From assembly GCF_024170005.1 (NCBI RefSeq), contig NZ_JALJXJ010000006.1, forward strand, positions 310,001-374,000: a DNA stretch of 64,000 nucleotides. The letters are read 5' to 3'. Positions 33,360-40,783 of the stretch are shown piece after piece (position 1 is the stretch's first letter; each line of letters opens with the position of its first letter). The DNA comes from Azospirillum lipoferum (GTDB taxonomy: Bacteria; Pseudomonadota; Alphaproteobacteria; Azospirillales; Azospirillaceae). A model generated the notes under the pieces. That model did no database searches. It was given only the letters and a program-made list of their open reading frames with translations, and was not told the DNA's origin. The position numbers and the translations under genes were made by a program.

Positions 33360-34524
33360 GGGACTGGTCCTTCGCCTGGAAGTTCGGTTCGGCCATGCAG
33401 AGCCAGGCCGCAATGGCGCAGAGCTGGGGGTCTTCGGATTTGCGGCCGACGATCTGGATGCCGCGCGGCAGGCCGCTGGCATCGACCGCCGGCAGGACGA
33501 TCGCCGGATGTCCGGAAAGGTTGAAGGGACGCAGGAAGCGGGTCAGCGGCAGGACGGCCTTCGGATCGCGCGCCGCATCGAGACCGGGCGGCGGCATCGG
33601 CAGGGCGGGGGTGACCAGGGCGTCGCAGTCCGCCAGCAGCGTGTCCACCGCGACGGTGAAGCGCGTCCTGACATCCTCGGCCCTTGCCAGTTCCTCGTCG
33701 GTGACCGTTCCGGCGGCGGCCAGACGGGCGCGGACGTCATCGCCCAGTGCCGCCGGGTTCGACAGGAGATGACCGAAAGTCCGGTGGGTCTCGCGGGCGA
33801 TGACGGTCATGCCGGCCTGGAAGGCGTCGTCGAGCAGCGGCAGTTCCACCCGGGGCATCCCGGCAACGGATGCGGGCAGGAGACCGGCCCACTCGCGATC
33901 CGCCTCCACACCATCGGGGTGGCGGAGCAGGGCGAGGCGGGGAGGGCGGTCAAGGCCCTTCGCCGGAAGGAAGCTCGGATCCATCGCCGCCATCGCGCGT
34001 TCCAGCATGGCGACGCTGCGCGCCAGCGGGCCGATGCAGTCGAGCGAGCTGTCGGAGGGGCTGGCGCCCCGGCGGTCGATGCGGCCGAAGGTCGGCTTCA
34101 TGCCGAACACCCCGCAGCAGGCCGCCGGCTGGCGGACGGAGCCGCCGGTGTCGGTGCCGACCGCGAAATCCACCAGACCGGCGGCCACCGCCACCGCCGA
34201 TCCCGAGGAGGAGCCGCCCGGAATCAGGCTGGGCCAGCCGGGATTGACCGGGGTGCCGAAACGGGCGTTGATGCCGGTCATGCCATAGGCCAGTTCGTGC
34301 ATGGTCGTCTTGCCGACGATCCGGCAGCCTGCCGCCAGCAGCGCCTCCACCACCGCGGCATGGCGGGACGCCGCCGGGGCATGGTCGAACGCCGCCGATC
34401 CGCAGCGGGTCGGAAAGCCGGCGATGTCCAGGCAGTCCTTCACCGCGACCGTCAGACCGCCGGGAGCGCCAAGCTCCAGCAGATCCGTGAAGATCGCCCC
34501 ATGATTGTTGCGTGGCGTTGCCAT
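33322..34524 (-). CDS. iacH: Amidase-signature-family hydrolase of the iac cluster
   Basis: 400 residues. The catalytic triad of the amidase signature family is visible: Lys29 (LTVAVKDC), the Ser-rich loop GGSSSGSAVAVAAG (103-116) and nucleophile Ser129 in TDTGGSVRQPA. IacH is a regular member of iac clusters, and its hydrolysis step is not firmly assigned. It is the first gene of the eight-gene minus-strand operon. A strong promoter candidate with the 20-bp dyad over its -10 lies 60-87 nt upstream. Confidence 0.87.
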   Translation of the reverse strand: MATPRNNHGAIFTDLLELGAPGGLTVAVKDCLDIAGFPTRCGSAAFDHAPAASRHAAVVEALLAAGCRIVGKTTMHELAYGMTGINARFGTPVNPGWPSLIPGGSSSGSAVAVAAGLVDFAVGTDTGGSVRQPAACCGVFGMKPTFGRIDRRGASPSDSSLDCIGPLARSVAMLERAMAAMDPSFLPAKGLDRPPRLALLRHPDGVEADREWAGLLPASVAGMPRVELPLLDDAFQAGMTVIARETHRTFGHLLSNPAALGDDVRARLAAAGTVTDEELARAEDVRTRFTVAVDTLLADCDALVTPALPMPPPGLDAARDPKAVLPLTRFLRPFNLSGHPAIVLPAVDASGLPRGIQIVGRKSEDPQLCAIAAWLCMAEPNFQAKDQSHDSTQRAGRDGA

Positions 34525-34575
34525 GGTGTCGTCCGGATGAATGGGAGGGGAACTTCGGCTTTCGGCCGCCGGTCG

Positions 34576-34595
34576 TTACGTGAAAATTACCGTAA
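34576..34595. promoter_or_regulatory. Dyad operator copy A (iacH promoter)
   Basis: TTACGTGAAAATTACCGTAA, with outer arms TTACG / CGTAA and inner AA/TT symmetry (14 of 20 positions symmetric). It covers the predicted -10 of the iacH promoter (34584-34589), a classic repressor position. Three more copies lie at 34898, 36617 and 36736. Confidence 0.7.
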
Positions 34596-34611
34596 ATCGG
34601 CGCACGGTCAA
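34584..34611 (-). promoter_or_regulatory. Predicted sigma-70 promoter of the iacHABCDEFG operon
   Basis: On the minus strand TTGACC (34611-34606), a 16-bp spacer and TAATTT (34589-34584) give a good sigma-70-like promoter about 60 nt before the iacH ATG. The -10 falls inside dyad copy A. Confidence 0.6.
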
Positions 34612-34897
34612 TCGGAATCTTGAAGGGATATCTGAAAATATTCTTTTGTTTTCAGTTGTTTACTGTTCGCCCACGACGAAGGGCCGCCATCCCTGTCAAG
34701 GCGGGAGTGGCGGTTTTTAAAGATCGTCCAGTTTGCGGACTGTCTTGAAATTGAACATCACGGTAACATGATTGATGACGTAAGATTCTCCCATTTTCTG
34801 CAAAAGTACTTTGCACGCACCGGGAACCGGCCTGTCGGGGTGCAAAGCCGTGGAAGGGCAGGGATTTCCACCCCGACGGCCTCGAATGGAAATAAAA

Positions 34898-34917
34898 TTA
34901 CGTGATTATTACCGCTT
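34898..34917. promoter_or_regulatory. Dyad operator copy B (iacI promoter)
   Basis: TTACGTGATTATTACCGCTT matches the left 17 positions of the shared motif. Its last bases overlap the -35 of the predicted iacI promoter. A second inverted repeat TTACCG-CTTGA-CGGTAA (34909-34925) overlaps it. Confidence 0.6.
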
Positions 34918-34943
34918 GACGGTAAAGGGGGTGGCGCTACCGT
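34916..34943 (+). promoter_or_regulatory. Predicted promoter of iacI
   Basis: TTGACG (34916-34921), a 16-bp spacer and TACCGT (34938-34943), about 104 nt before the iacI start. The -10 is a poor consensus match but acceptable for high-GC alphaproteobacteria. Confidence 0.4.
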
Positions 34944-35046
34944 GTCTTGCGAATCCCGCTTTGCGGATGCTGGTGGACCGTGCGTCGCATTCGGCCGCCC
35001 ACTGCGAACCATTCCCCTTCCCGACAATCAAGCGAGACCCAGAGCG

Positions 35047-35625
35047 ATGACGAACTCAACAGGTGGTGCTGCCGATGTTGCGACCCTCGTCCGGCGGATC
35101 GAGGTTCTGGAGGCCGAGGCCGATATCCGCCGGTTGCAGGCCCGCTACATGTTCCTGTGCGACACGCCCAATCCCGAATTCGGCGTCGCCGACGATCTGG
35201 CCCGTATCGAGCTGATCCTGCAACTCTACAGCGAGGATGCGGTCTGGGAAGGGGTGGGGGAATATTACTCCAACCAGTTCGGCCGCCTGGAAGGCAAGGA
35301 GGCGCTGCGCGGCCATTTCCGGAATTTCTGGGGCAGCCGGCAGGATCCGGCGCTGATCCTCAACTGCCATTATCTCACCTCGGAACAGATCCATGTTCAC
35401 GGGGATGGGCGCACGGCGGATGGGCAATGGGTCCACATGCAGCCCTGGCTGTTCTCCGACGGCAAGGCGCTGCTGCGCTCCTCGCGCCTGAACAACGGCT
35501 TCCGCAAGGAGCCGGACGGGACCTGGAAGATCACCCGGACCCGGACCGAGAACGTGTTCGTCGCCCCGCTGCCGGCGACCTGGGCGTCCGATTACCCGAC
35601 CAAGTCGGTGCTGATGCAGCCGTAA
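35047..35625 (+). CDS. iacI: SnoaL-like protein of the iac pathway
   Basis: 192 residues. A helical start (VATLVRRIEVLEAEADIRRLQARYMFLCDT) followed by NTF2/SnoaL-type strands (YSEDAVWEGVGEYYSNQFGRLEGKEALRGHF, TWKITRTRTENVFVAPL). IacI members are small SnoaL-fold proteins required late or in a side step of indole-3-acetate degradation; the reaction is not firmly known. The start at 35047 is chosen as the first Met before the conserved domain; a 35-codon upstream extension crosses the promoter. It is transcribed alone, divergent from iacH. Confidence 0.82.
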   Translation: MTNSTGGAADVATLVRRIEVLEAEADIRRLQARYMFLCDTPNPEFGVADDLARIELILQLYSEDAVWEGVGEYYSNQFGRLEGKEALRGHFRNFWGSRQDPALILNCHYLTSEQIHVHGDGRTADGQWVHMQPWLFSDGKALLRSSRLNNGFRKEPDGTWKITRTRTENVFVAPLPATWASDYPTKSVLMQP

Positions 35626-35639
35626 AAACGGGAACGGGA

Positions 35640-35657
35640 GCGCCGCCGCGGCGGCGC
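35640..35657. terminator. GC palindrome between convergent iacI and the LysR gene
   Basis: GCGCCGCCGCGGCGGCGC is a perfect 18-bp palindrome, 14 nt after the iacI stop and 14 nt beyond the LysR gene end. It could form a hairpin for a bidirectional terminator; there is no T-run. Confidence 0.5.
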
Positions 35658-35671
35658 CAACCCCGGCCCTC

Positions 35672-36595
35672 TCATTTCGGACCGGCGTCCCACTCCGCCT
35701 CGAAATCGTTCCGCGAGAAATACTCGACCAGGGCGTTGATGAACAGCCGGGTACGGGCCGGAAGATGGCTTCGCGACGGGAAGGCCAGATTCATCGTCAG
35801 GCGCGGCAGCTCCCAGTCCGCGAGGATACGGACCAGCCGCCCGGCCTTGATGTCGGCATGGATGATGTAGGCCGGCTGCACGATGATGCCCAGCCCGTCG
35901 AGTGCTGCCTGGCGAAGCACCTGACCGTCGTTGCAGACCATCTGCCCGACCAGGGGGATACGCACCAGTTCCCCGTTGCGGGCGAGGTTCAGGTGTTCGG
36001 GATCGTCGGAGAGGCTGTAGAGCAGCATGTCGTGCTTGAGCAGATCCCTCGGTTCGGCCGGCGTGCCGCGGTCGCGCAGATAGGCGGGAGCGGCGGCGAT
36101 CAGGCGCCTGGTTTCGGCGAGCTTGCGGATGGTGACGCTGCTGTCCATCTCGACCCGGCGGGTGCGGATCGCGAGATCCAGGCCGCTCTCCACCAGATCC
36201 TGATAGCGGTTCGAAACCTTGAGGTCGATCTGGACCAGCGGATGACGGGCACGAAACTCGCGGATGACCGGCATCAGGTGCAGCAGCGCGAAGGACAGCG
36301 ACGCGCCGACGCGCAATGTCCCGCGCGGCTGTGCGACGACCATGCTGACGCTCGCCTCCGCCTCGCGCAGCGTCGCCAGAATCTCGCGCGCGTTCGCGGA
36401 GAAGCTTTCGCCCTCGGGGGTCAGGAACAGCTGGCGGGTGGTTCGCTGGACGAGGCGGACGCCGAGCCGGTTTTCCAGGCTGGCCAGATGCCGGCTGACT
36501 CCGGAGACCGAGATGCCCAACGCATCCGCAGCCCGGCTGAGATTGCTCTCCTCGGCGATCTTGGTGAACACCTCGAGTTCGGTGAGTCTGTCCAT
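35672..36595 (-). CDS. LysR-family regulator of the ring-cleavage operon
   Basis: 307 residues. N-terminal winged helix-turn-helix (LTELEVFTKIAEESNLSRAADALGISVSGVSRHLASLE) and a substrate-binding domain with LDLAIRTRRVEMDSSVTIRKLAETRRLIAAAPAYL, the type often seen in LysR regulators of aromatic or aldehyde metabolism. It is divergent from the Dabb/macA operon, and a copy of the 20-bp dyad lies only 21 nt upstream of its start, consistent with repression or autoregulation. It may itself be the factor that binds the dyads, although they fit the T-N11-A rule only in some copies. Confidence 0.87.
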   Translation of the reverse strand: MDRLTELEVFTKIAEESNLSRAADALGISVSGVSRHLASLENRLGVRLVQRTTRQLFLTPEGESFSANAREILATLREAEASVSMVVAQPRGTLRVGASLSFALLHLMPVIREFRARHPLVQIDLKVSNRYQDLVESGLDLAIRTRRVEMDSSVTIRKLAETRRLIAAAPAYLRDRGTPAEPRDLLKHDMLLYSLSDDPEHLNLARNGELVRIPLVGQMVCNDGQVLRQAALDGLGIIVQPAYIIHADIKAGRLVRILADWELPRLTMNLAFPSRSHLPARTRLFINALVEYFSRNDFEAEWDAGPK

Positions 36596-36616
36596 TGTTG
36601 CGCCGTCCGGGATGAA

Positions 36617-36636
36617 TTACGGTAATGTTCACATAT
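36617..36636. promoter_or_regulatory. Dyad operator copy C (LysR gene promoter)
   Basis: On the minus strand ATATGTGAACATTACCGTAA, matching the shared motif at 15 or more positions. It lies 21 nt upstream of the LysR ATG, where bound protein would block transcription or early elongation. Confidence 0.65.
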
Positions 36637-36735
36637 CCAGCAGTTTTGGCAAGGGGCTGAATCAGGGAGGTTGGAGGTTTCCGGCGAGCGCCGAGCCGAT
36701 CCGTCTTTGCAGAACCTGCAACGCTCTTTCCCAAA

Positions 36736-36755
36736 ATACGTGATTTATCCCGTAA
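36736..36755. promoter_or_regulatory. Dyad operator copy D (Dabb/macA operon promoter)
   Basis: ATACGTGATTTATCCCGTAA on the plus strand, about 100 nt upstream of the Dabb gene. Same orientation relative to its gene as copies B and C. It links the ring-cleavage operon to the iac genes. Confidence 0.65.
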
Positions 36756-36855
36756 TCGTCCGGTGTCAGCCTCTGATGATCCGTGTGGGCCTCAATCCCC
36801 GTTTCCCGCTGTTTCGGCGGCCAGAGTTTCCCCGGTAAAGCCCAAGGAGCTGCAT

Positions 36856-37200
36856 ATGAGCGATCCTGCAATCGTCCGCCGCCCCATACGCCACATCGTC
36901 ATGTGGCGTGTCGCCGGGGCGACGGCCGACGAAAAGAGGATCAATGTGGAGAGGGTGAAGCGCGGCTTCGAATCCCTGCGCGGCATCATTCCCGGAATGA
37001 CCCATCTGGAGATCGGCATCGACGAGAGCCGTATGTCCTATGCCTGCGACATGGTTCTGGTCACCGACTTCGAGAGCGCCGACGCGTTGCGGAGCTATGC
37101 CGATCATCCGGCCCACCGCAGCGTGCGCGACGCGCTCGACGGGTTGCGGGTAGAACGGCATCAGGTGGATTATCCGCTCTCGCACGCCGGAGGATTCTGA
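36856..37200 (+). CDS. Dabb-domain (stress-responsive A/B barrel) protein
   Basis: 114 residues forming a dimeric alpha+beta barrel: IRHIVMWRVAG at the start, a middle helix with INVERVKRGFESLRGIIPGM, and the terminal PAHRSVRDALDG segment. Dabb proteins include small decarboxylases, cyclases and isomerases as well as proteins of unknown role. AAGGAG precedes the ATG. It is the first gene of the operon with macA (1-nt gap) and has dyad copy D upstream, so a role in the aromatic pathway is likely. The reaction is unknown. Confidence 0.8.
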   Translation: MSDPAIVRRPIRHIVMWRVAGATADEKRINVERVKRGFESLRGIIPGMTHLEIGIDESRMSYACDMVLVTDFESADALRSYADHPAHRSVRDALDGLRVERHQVDYPLSHAGGF

Positions 37201-37201
37201 C

Positions 37202-38293
37202 ATGGACACGCCCAAGGATTTCCGCGCGGAACCGCGCAGCTTCACCTATGTGGGCAATCCCGCCCGCGTGATCTTCGGCGCCGGAACCATCGCCCGGCTG
37301 CCGGACGAGGTCGACCGGCTGGAGGCGAAGCGGGCGCTGATCCTCTCCACCCCGGCACAGCAGGACGAGGCGGACAGGCTCGCCGCCCTGCTGGGTGCGC
37401 GTGCCGCCGGCGTCTTTCCCGGCGCGGCGATGCACACGCCGGTCGACATCAGCGACTTCGCGGCCGACCGGGCGCGCAGCCTCAAGGCCGACGTCCTCGT
37501 CGCCATCGGCGGCGGATCGACCACCGGCCTCGGCAAGGCGATCGCGCTGCGCACCGACCTGCCGCAGATCGTGCTGCCGACCACCTATGCCGGGTCGGAG
37601 ATGACGCCGATCCTGGGCGAGACCAGCAACGGGCAGAAGCGGACGCAATCGTCGCCCCGCATCCTGCCGGAGGTGGTGATCTACGACGTCGAGCTGACGC
37701 TCGGCCTGCCGGCCGGCCTGTCCGGCACCAGCGGCATCAACGCCATCGCCCACGCCGTCGAGGCGCTCTACGCCCGCGACAGCAATCCGGTCATCGACGC
37801 GCTGGCGGTGGAGGCCGTCGGCGCGCTGGCCGGCGCGCTTCCGGCGATTGCCGCCGATCCCCGCGATCTGGCCGCCCGCAGCCGGGCACTCTACGGCGCG
37901 TGGCTGTGCGGCATCTGCCTGGGGTCGGTCGGCATGGCGCTGCATCACAAGCTGTGCCACACGCTGGGCGGCAGCTTCGACCTGCCCCATTCGGAAACCC
38001 ACACCATCGTGCTGCCCCATGCGCTGGCCTACAACGCGCCGGCGATTCCCGGCGCGATGGAGAAGCTTTCCCGCGTTCTCGGCCCCGATCCGGCGGCGGC
38101 GCTGTTCCGCCTCGGCCGGGCCGTCGGCGCCCCTGCCGGGCTGAAGGATCTCGGAATGCCGGAGGACGGGATCGACCGCGCCGCCGATCTGGCCCTGTCC
38201 AACCCCTATTGGAATCCCCGTCCCCTCGAACGCCCGGCCCTGCGCGATCTGATCGCGCGCGCCTGGGACGGGGCGGAACCGCTGTCCTCGTGA
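37202..38293 (+). CDS. macA: Maleylacetate reductase
   Basis: 363 residues of the iron-alcohol-dehydrogenase superfamily, maleylacetate-reductase branch: NPARVIFGAGTIARLPDEV, AIGGGSTTGLGKAIAL, PTTYAGSEMTPILGET (the maleylacetate-reductase form of the substrate loop) and HHKLCHTLGGSFDLPHSETHTIVLPHALAYN with the metal- or substrate-binding histidines. It reduces maleylacetate to 3-oxoadipate with NAD(P)H, the step after hydroxyquinol ring cleavage. It is 10 nt upstream of the dioxygenase gene. Confidence 0.93.
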   Translation: MDTPKDFRAEPRSFTYVGNPARVIFGAGTIARLPDEVDRLEAKRALILSTPAQQDEADRLAALLGARAAGVFPGAAMHTPVDISDFAADRARSLKADVLVAIGGGSTTGLGKAIALRTDLPQIVLPTTYAGSEMTPILGETSNGQKRTQSSPRILPEVVIYDVELTLGLPAGLSGTSGINAIAHAVEALYARDSNPVIDALAVEAVGALAGALPAIAADPRDLAARSRALYGAWLCGICLGSVGMALHHKLCHTLGGSFDLPHSETHTIVLPHALAYNAPAIPGAMEKLSRVLGPDPAAALFRLGRAVGAPAGLKDLGMPEDGIDRAADLALSNPYWNPRPLERPALRDLIARAWDGAEPLSS

Positions 38294-38303
38294 AGGAGGG
38301 ACG

Positions 38304-39149
38304 ATGTCCGGTTACTTCAGCGAAGCCCGCTCCGCCGAGACGGTGATCGACCGCATCGGCGCCGGGGCGGATCCCCGTCTGCGGCGCATCATGGCGTCGC
38401 TGATCACCCATCTGCACGGCTTCATCAAGGACGTCGCGCTGACCGAGGCCGAATGGGAGCAGGCCATCGGCTTCCTGACCGAGACGGGGCGGATGTGCAG
38501 CGGGACCCGGCAGGAATTCATCCTGCTGTCGGATGTGCTGGGAGTGTCGATGCTGGTCGACGCCATCAATCACCGCGCACCGGCCCCGGCGACGCCGAGC
38601 ACGGTCTTCGGACCGTTCCATGTCGACGGCGCACCGGTCCGTCCGATGGGGGAGTCGATCAGCCTCGACGGCAAGGGTGAACCATGCCTGTTCCGCGGGC
38701 GGGTGCTCGACACCGACGGCAACCCGGTCGCCGGTGCCACGGTCGATGTCTGGTCCGACAATGCGGACGGCTTCTATGACGTGCAGCAGCCGGACATCCA
38801 GCCGCCCTTCAACAACCGCGGCGTCTTCCTGACCGGGGAGGACGGTCGTTACGCTTTCCGCGGCGTCAAGCCGGTGTCCTATCCCATCCCGTCCGATGGA
38901 CCGGTGGGGCTGATGCTGGCGGCGCTGGGGCGCCATCCCTGGCGGCCGGCCCACATGCATTTCCTGATCGGCGCTCCGGGCTTCGAGCGCCTGATCACGC
39001 ACATCTTCGTCGCCGGTGACGGCTATCTGGAGTCCGACGCGGTGTTCGGGGTCAAGGACCAGCTGATCGTCGATTTCAAGCCGGCTGAAAACCCGAATGA
39101 AGGATGGCTGGCCGAATACGACTTCGTCCTGGTCCGCCGGACGCAATGA
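38304..39149 (+). CDS. Intradiol dioxygenase, probably hydroxyquinol 1,2-dioxygenase
   Basis: 281 residues. An N-terminal helical dimerisation domain (MCSGTRQEFILLSDVLGVSMLVDAIN) and an intradiol catalytic barrel. The four Fe(III) ligands are in place: Tyr158 (DGFYDVQ), Tyr193 (PVSYPIP), His217 and His219 (PAHMHF). Overall length and the ATPSTVFGPFHVDGAP segment fit the catechol/hydroxyquinol 1,2-dioxygenase group. The neighbouring macA favours hydroxyquinol, giving maleylacetate; catechol or chlorohydroxyquinol are alternatives. GGAGG lies just before the ATG. Confidence 0.88.
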   Translation: MSGYFSEARSAETVIDRIGAGADPRLRRIMASLITHLHGFIKDVALTEAEWEQAIGFLTETGRMCSGTRQEFILLSDVLGVSMLVDAINHRAPAPATPSTVFGPFHVDGAPVRPMGESISLDGKGEPCLFRGRVLDTDGNPVAGATVDVWSDNADGFYDVQQPDIQPPFNNRGVFLTGEDGRYAFRGVKPVSYPIPSDGPVGLMLAALGRHPWRPAHMHFLIGAPGFERLITHIFVAGDGYLESDAVFGVKDQLIVDFKPAENPNEGWLAEYDFVLVRRTQ

Positions 39150-39171
39150 CCGCCGCACCGCCGGGCGGTCA
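39147..39171 (+). other. Hairpin at the end of the dioxygenase gene
   Basis: TGACCGCC (39147-39154, starting on the stop codon) pairs with GGCGGTCA (39164-39171) around a 9-nt loop. No T-run follows. It may partly terminate or stabilise the upstream message before the aldehyde dehydrogenase gene. Confidence 0.4.
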
Positions 39172-39235
39172 AGCCGCGGTGTGAGCGAAGAACGCAATTG
39201 CCGGCCCCGCCGCCGGCCATGAACAGGAAGACATC

Positions 39236-40744
39236 ATGAAAATCGCGCAGCCCGACAGCGTCGTGGAGCAGCTTTCCCCTGCGGTCGTCGAATTTCTCAA
39301 GGCGCCGGCGATGGTGATCGGCACCGGGTCCGTCCCGGCGCTGAGCGGCCGCACCTATCCGGTTTACGACCCGGCGACGGGACGGATCCTGGCGCAGGTT
39401 CCGGCCGGCGCCGCCGAGGATGTCGATGCCGCCGTCACCGCGGCGCAGGCGGCGTTCGAAGGGCCGTGGTCGCGCCTGCTGCCGACGCAGCGCCAGGCGG
39501 CCATGCTGCGGCTGGCCGATCTGATCGAGGCGAACGGCGAGGAGCTGGCCCAGCTGGAGACGCTGAACAACGGCAAGTCGATCATGATGTCGCGGCTGCT
39601 GGAGGTCCAGGGGGCGGCCGAGTATTTCCGCTACATGGCCGGCTGGGCGACCAAGATCGAGGGCTCCACCCTCGACGTGTCGATCCCGCTCCCGCCGGGC
39701 ATGCGCTATCAGGCCTTCACGCGCAAGGAGCCGGTCGGCGTCGTCGCGGCGATCACGCCGTGGAATTTCCCGCTGACCATGGCGGCCTGGAAGGTGGCGC
39801 CCGCCCTGGCCGCCGGCTGCACCGTCGTGCTGAAGCCGGCGGAGGAGACGCCGCTGACCTCCATCCGGCTGGCGCAGCTCTGCCTGGAGGCCGGCATCCC
39901 GGAGGGCGTGGTCAATGTCGTCACCGGCATGGGCGAGGCGGCGGGTGCGCCGCTGGTCGCCCATCCCGGCATCGCCAAGATCAGCTTCACCGGCTCCACC
40001 GAGACCGGCAAGCTGATCGGCGTCCAGGCGGTGCGCGACATGAAGCGGGTGACGCTGGAACTCGGCGGCAAGGCGCCGATGGTCATGTTCGACGACATGG
40101 ACCTCGATCTGCTGGGCGTCGCCGCCGGGATCGGCAGCTTCTTCAACACCGGGCAGACCTGCTGCGCCGGCGTGCGCATCTATGCGCAGAGGGGCGTTTA
40201 CGACCGCGTGCTGGATGCGGTCGCCGGCCTGACGCGCGGCCTGTCCATCGGCTCCGGACTCGACCCGCGCAACCAGATCAACCCGCTGGTCTCGGCCCGC
40301 CACAAGGCCCATGTCCAGGCCTGCATCGCCCGCGGCATCGAACAGGGCGCCAAGCCCGTCATCCGGGGCAGCGCGCCCGCCGACGGCTTCTATGTCGCGC
40401 CGGAACTGTTCGTCGATGTGCGCCAGGACATGGCGCTGATGCAGGAGGAGGTGTTCGGCCCGGTCGTCACCGTCACCCCCTTCGGCGATGCCGACGAGGC
40501 GATCCGGCTCGCCAACGACACCCGCTTCGGGCTGGGGGCGTCGATCTGGACGACCGACCTCAACAAGATGATGCGTTACGTTCCCAGGATTCAGGCCGGG
40601 ACGGTGTGGGTGAACAGCCACAATCTGCCCGACCAGAACATGCCCTTCGGCGGCTTCAAGCAGTCGGGGATCGGCCGGGAGCACGGGCGCGGCGCGCTCG
40701 ACAATTATCTGGAGACCAAGTCGGTCTGCGTCGCCTACCGGTGA
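39236..40744 (+). CDS. NAD(P)-dependent aldehyde dehydrogenase
   Basis: 502 residues, full-length ALDH. AAITPWNFPLTMAAWKVAPALAAG, FTGSTETGKLIG, the catalytic Glu in LELGGKAPM (about residue 275) and nucleophile Cys in FNTGQTCCAGVRIY (about residue 305) are present. The QSGIGREHGRGALDNYLETKSV ending resembles betaine-, phenylacetaldehyde- and aromatic-aldehyde dehydrogenases. It is 86 nt after the dioxygenase gene and 39 nt before a chemoreceptor. It could oxidise indole-3-acetaldehyde to indole-3-acetate, or another arylacetaldehyde; this is inferred from context. Confidence 0.9.
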   Translation: MKIAQPDSVVEQLSPAVVEFLKAPAMVIGTGSVPALSGRTYPVYDPATGRILAQVPAGAAEDVDAAVTAAQAAFEGPWSRLLPTQRQAAMLRLADLIEANGEELAQLETLNNGKSIMMSRLLEVQGAAEYFRYMAGWATKIEGSTLDVSIPLPPGMRYQAFTRKEPVGVVAAITPWNFPLTMAAWKVAPALAAGCTVVLKPAEETPLTSIRLAQLCLEAGIPEGVVNVVTGMGEAAGAPLVAHPGIAKISFTGSTETGKLIGVQAVRDMKRVTLELGGKAPMVMFDDMDLDLLGVAAGIGSFFNTGQTCCAGVRIYAQRGVYDRVLDAVAGLTRGLSIGSGLDPRNQINPLVSARHKAHVQACIARGIEQGAKPVIRGSAPADGFYVAPELFVDVRQDMALMQEEVFGPVVTVTPFGDADEAIRLANDTRFGLGASIWTTDLNKMMRYVPRIQAGTVWVNSHNLPDQNMPFGGFKQSGIGREHGRGALDNYLETKSVCVAYR

Positions 40745-40783
40745 GACGACCATCGGCGCCGCCGCATTGTGGAAAGTAGAGAC

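Larger units (their letters stand above)
34525..35046. other. Divergent promoter region iacH / iacI
   Basis: About 520 bp between the divergent iacH (minus) and iacI (plus). It holds two copies of the 20-bp dyad motif and promoter candidates for both genes, listed separately. The middle (34620-34820) is AT-rich with no supported gene. Confidence 0.7.

Noticed and set aside
36829..36840. CCCCGGTAAAGC as a fifth dyad copy just before the Dabb gene
   Set aside because: Only the CGGTAA half matches; the TACGTGA half is missing.
38304..39149. Calling the dioxygenase catechol 1,2-dioxygenase (catA)
   Set aside because: Iron ligands are shared by both types. Adjacent macA and absence of catB/catC favour hydroxyquinol, so I left the symbol empty.
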